Source of the DNA: a bacterium
GTDB lineage: Bacteria > Chloroflexota > Dormibacteria > UBA8260 > Bog-877
Direction: 5' to 3'
Length of the DNA: 8,581 bases
NCBI GenBank assembly: GCA_021817185.1
Contig: JAKAVU010000117.1
Coordinates: 1 to 8,581, forward strand
Shown here: piece by piece, positions 6,104-8,581 of the stretch
Position numbering within the stretch: position 1 is the first letter of the stretch
How the letters are laid out: each line of letters begins with the position of its first letter
The notes under the pieces: generated by a model
Seen by the model: only the letters and a program-made list of their open reading frames with translations
Databases searched by the model: none
Told to the model about the DNA's origin: nothing
Program-made: the position numbers and the translations under genes

Positions 6104-8581
6104 ACCGCAACCTCCGCGGCCGGTGCCCGGTTCCGCCGCTTGGATGAGCGGTCGAGCAAGGGACGCAGAAACACCCCGGTCGGCGAGGTGCCCAGGGCGA
6201 CCTCCTCAGGTGTGCCCTCGGCCACCAGCAATCCACCTCGGTCACCGCCCTCCGGGCCGAGCTCGATGATCCAGTCGGCGGACTTCAGCACGTCCAAATT
6301 GTGCTCTATGACAACCACGGTGTTGCCTTGATCCACCAACCGGTGCAGGACCTCCAACAACCGACTCACGTCCGCGAAGTGGAGTCCGGTGGTGGGCTCA
6401 TCCAGGATGTAAAGGGTGTTGCCGGTTCCACGCCGCGAGAGCTCGGTAGCGAGCTTGACCCGCTGGGCTTCCCCGCCGCTCAACTGGGTCGCCGGTTGAC
6501 CCAGGTGAACGTAGCCGAGCCCGACATCGCTCAGGGTCTGCAGCTTCCGACCGATGCTGGGCTGATTGCGAAACAGCTCCAGCGCCTCGGTGACCGACAA
6601 ACCCAGCACGTCGGAGATGGAATGGCCCTTGAACCGCACCTCCAGGACCTCCTGGGTGTACCGACGACCCTTGCACACCTCGCAGGTGACGTAGATGTCC
6701 GGCAGGAAGTGCATCTCGATCTTGATCAGTCCGTCCCCCTCGCAGGCCTCGCACCGGCCCCCTCGGACATTGAACGAGAAGCGCCCGGGACGATAGCCCC
6801 GGACCCGCGCCTCGGGGAGCTGGGCGAAGAGGTCACGGATCGGCGTGAACAGGCCGGTGTAGGTGGCGGGATTGCTTCTGGGAGTTCGCCCGATTGGGGC
6901 CTGGTCCACGTCCACCACCTTGTCCAGCCGGTCCAGCCCCTCAATCCGGTCGTGCGCCGACGGCCGCTGCTTCGCCGCGTAGAAATGCTGCGCCAGGCGT
7001 CGGTACAGGATGTCGTTGACCAGGGTGCTCTTTCCCGAGCCGCTCACTCCCGCCACCCCCACCAGACATCCCAGCGGAATGCTCACATCGAGGTTCTTGA
7101 GGTTGTTGGCGCGAGCGCCGCGCACCATCAGGGATCCCGTGGGCCGACGCCGACGCGGGGGCACCGTGATCGCTCGCTCCCCCGTGAGAAATTGCCCAGT
7201 CACCGACTCCGGGACCGCCATCACCTCGTCCACCGTGCCGGCGGCCACGACCTCGCCACCGTGCTCGCCGGCCCCCGGGCCCATGTCGACCACGAAGTCG
7301 GCAGCCCGGATCGTCTCCTCGTCGTGCTCGACCACCACCACGGTGTTGCCGAGGTCGCGCAGTCGGAAAAGCGTCGCCAGCAGCTTGGCGTTGTCCCGTT
7401 GGTGGAGGCCGATGCTGGGCTCGTCCAGGATGTACAGCACCCCCGTCAACCGGCTTCCGATCTGGGTCGCCAGCCTGATCCGCTGGGCCTCGCCCCCCGA
7501 GAGGGTGGCCGCGCCCCGGTCCAGGGTCAGGTACTGGAGCCCGACGTCGCTCAGGAACCCCAGCCGCTCGCGAATCTCCTTGAGAATCCTGCGGGCGATC
7601 TCCAGCTCCCGCTCCGGCAACCGCCAGGAGTCGATCTCCACCAGCGAGCGCTCCACCGGCAGGGCGCAGAGGTCCATGATCCCGATGCCGCTGACGGTCA
7701 CCGCCAGGTATTCCGGCTTGAGCCGCTGGCCCTTGCAGGCAGGGCAGGGCCGCTGCATCATCAGCTTCTCGATCCCCTCCTTGACCGCCTCCGACTCGGT
7801 GTCGCGGTAGCGGCGCTCCAGGTTGGGGATGATCCCCTCGTACTTCGCCTGATAGTGCTGGACGCGCCCGCTGGCGCTGTTCATGGACATCGAGACCCTC
7901 TGCCCCGGCTTGAGGCCGTAGAGGATCAGCTGCTGCTGCGCTCTGGTCAGCGACGCCCAGGGCTTGTGCATCGGGATGCGGTGCTCCCGGCAGACGCTGC
8001 TGATGAGCTCGTCCATCCAGGGCTGGGCCGGGCCCCAGCTCCACCCCGAAACCGCTCCCTCGCTGATCGAGAGCTGTGGGTCGGTGATCAGGGAGTCGGG
8101 GTCAACCTCCAGCTTGGCGCCCAACCCGGTGCAGCTGGGGCAGGCCCCGTGCGGGTTGTTGAAGGAGAAGTTGCGCGGCTGCGGCTCCTCCATGGAGATC
8201 CCGTCGTAAACGCAGGCGAACCGCTGGGAGAAGAGCATGTCCTCGACCCTCCGGTCCGAGTCTGCCCCGGCCACCATCACGGTTCCCCCCGAGAGCCCGG
8301 CCGCCTGCTCGCAGGACTCACGCAGGCGGCTGATGTCAGTGGCGTCCACCACGAGCCGATCCACCACGATCTCGAGGTCATGCTTGTAGCGCTTGTCCAG
8401 GGCGGGCACCTCATCCAGCTCGTAGAGGTGGCCGTCCACCCGCATCCGGACGTACCCCTGGCGCCGCGCCAGGTCGATCACCGCCTGGTGCTCTCCCTTC
8501 CGGCTCTGGATCATAGGCGCCAGAATCAGGATTCGCGATCCAGGGGGAAGCTGGGCCACCTGGTCGGCAATCTGCTCCACG
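6100..8581 (-). CDS. uvrA: Excinuclease ABC subunit A (UvrA), 5'-truncated by window edge
   Basis: UvrA is the DNA-damage sensor of nucleotide excision repair, a cytosolic dimeric ATPase that loads UvrB on lesions. The window holds the last 826 or so residues. The first ~115, with the Walker A of the first ATPase domain, lie beyond the right edge, so the GTG at 8580 is internal. Visible residues show, in order: the UvrB-binding and insertion region; zinc module 1 (C123 and C147-x2-C150, but Asp at 126 where a Cys is often found); CPAC at 279-282; first ABC signature LSGGEAQRIRL (360-370) with Walker B LYILDEPSIGLHQ; second Walker A GVSGSGKST (511-519); zinc module 3 (C610, C613, C633, C636); second signature at 700-710 and Walker B LYILDEPTTGLHFAD. 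The C-terminus ends in a short basic, Ala-rich tail. The stop TGA overlaps the TTG start of the next small gene. Family assignment is certain. Confidence 0.99.
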   Translation of the reverse strand, partial: VEQIADQVAQLPPGSRILILAPMIQSRKGEHQAVIDLARRQGYVRMRVDGHLYELDEVPALDKRYKHDLEIVVDRLVVDATDISRLRESCEQAAGLSGGTVMVAGADSDRRVEDMLFSQRFACVYDGISMEEPQPRNFSFNNPHGACPSCTGLGAKLEVDPDSLITDPQLSISEGAVSGWSWGPAQPWMDELISSVCREHRIPMHKPWASLTRAQQQLILYGLKPGQRVSMSMNSASGRVQHYQAKYEGIIPNLERRYRDTESEAVKEGIEKLMMQRPCPACKGQRLKPEYLAVTVSGIGIMDLCALPVERSLVEIDSWRLPERELEIARRILKEIRERLGFLSDVGLQYLTLDRGAATLSGGEAQRIRLATQIGSRLTGVLYILDEPSIGLHQRDNAKLLATLFRLRDLGNTVVVVEHDEETIRAADFVVDMGPGAGEHGGEVVAAGTVDEVMAVPESVTGQFLTGERAITVPPRRRRPTGSLMVRGARANNLKNLDVSIPLGCLVGVAGVSGSGKSTLVNDILYRRLAQHFYAAKQRPSAHDRIEGLDRLDKVVDVDQAPIGRTPRSNPATYTGLFTPIRDLFAQLPEARVRGYRPGRFSFNVRGGRCEACEGDGLIKIEMHFLPDIYVTCEVCKGRRYTQEVLEVRFKGHSISDVLGLSVTEALELFRNQPSIGRKLQTLSDVGLGYVHLGQPATQLSGGEAQRVKLATELSRRGTGNTLYILDEPTTGLHFADVSRLLEVLHRLVDQGNTVVVIEHNLDVLKSADWIIELGPEGGDRGGLLVAEGTPEEVALGTSPTGVFLRPLLDRSSKRRNRAPAAEVAV
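6111..6115 (-). promoter_or_regulatory. Shine-Dalgarno sequence for the small membrane-protein gene
   Basis: GGAGG on the minus strand, seven bases upstream of the TTG at 6103 and located within the last codons of uvrA. It decides the start of the 50-residue frame, which would otherwise have no ATG in a sensible place. Confidence 0.6.

Noticed and set aside
5946..6245. A 99-codon minus-strand frame spanning the uvrA end and the uvrA-uvrC gap
   Set aside because: It is Arg/Pro-rich, overlaps uvrA by about 145 bases and has no RBS signal; the 50-codon membrane frame explains the gap better.
6941..8044. A 367-codon minus-strand frame inside uvrA
   Set aside because: It is an out-of-frame shadow of uvrA: Gly/Arg/Ala-rich, with no motifs, while the uvrA frame carries all conserved ABC and zinc elements.

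Overview
This is a GC-rich, gene-dense stretch of bacterial chromosome in which every gene lies on the minus strand. Read in the direction of transcription (high to low coordinates), the order is uvrA (its 5' part lies beyond the right edge) - a 50-codon putative membrane protein - uvrC - a rapZ/yvcJ-like gene - gap - pgk - tpiA - a possible start of one more gene at the left edge. This resembles the uvrC-rapZ-yvcK-whiA-gap-pgk-tpiA-secG neighbourhood known from Actinobacteria and related high-GC Terrabacteria, except that yvcK and whiA are absent between rapZ and gap. I infer a high-GC member of the Terrabacteria (Chloroflexota, Dormibacterota or a deep actinobacterial relative). Gene order and composition alone do not fix the phylum.

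Right part (about 3208-8581), repair block: UvrA and UvrC are damage-recognition and dual-incision proteins of nucleotide excision repair; uvrB is not in the window. A TTG-start reading frame of 50 codons fills the gap between them. It has a strong Shine-Dalgarno sequence inside the end of uvrA, overlaps the uvrA stop, and encodes one predicted membrane helix. uvrC is followed one base later by a RapZ-like protein, probably starting at TTG. Its C-terminal domain is well conserved, but its N-terminal P-loop domain is shortened and has lost the Walker A lysine. This is the most unusual protein in the window.

Centre (3055-3207): the only sizeable non-coding gap, 153 bases. It holds an AT-rich promoter-like patch, a good ribosome binding site for gap and a perfect 10-bp inverted repeat, so a new transcription unit probably starts here.

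Left part (about 61-3054), glycolysis block: gap, pgk and tpiA encode glyceraldehyde-3-phosphate dehydrogenase, phosphoglycerate kinase and triosephosphate isomerase, which convert dihydroxyacetone phosphate to 3-phosphoglycerate. They are tightly packed (13-base gap, then a 4-base ATGA overlap) and most likely form one operon with translational coupling. No RNA genes, mobile elements, CRISPR arrays or convincing terminators were seen, and no stretch above 300 bases lacks a gene.
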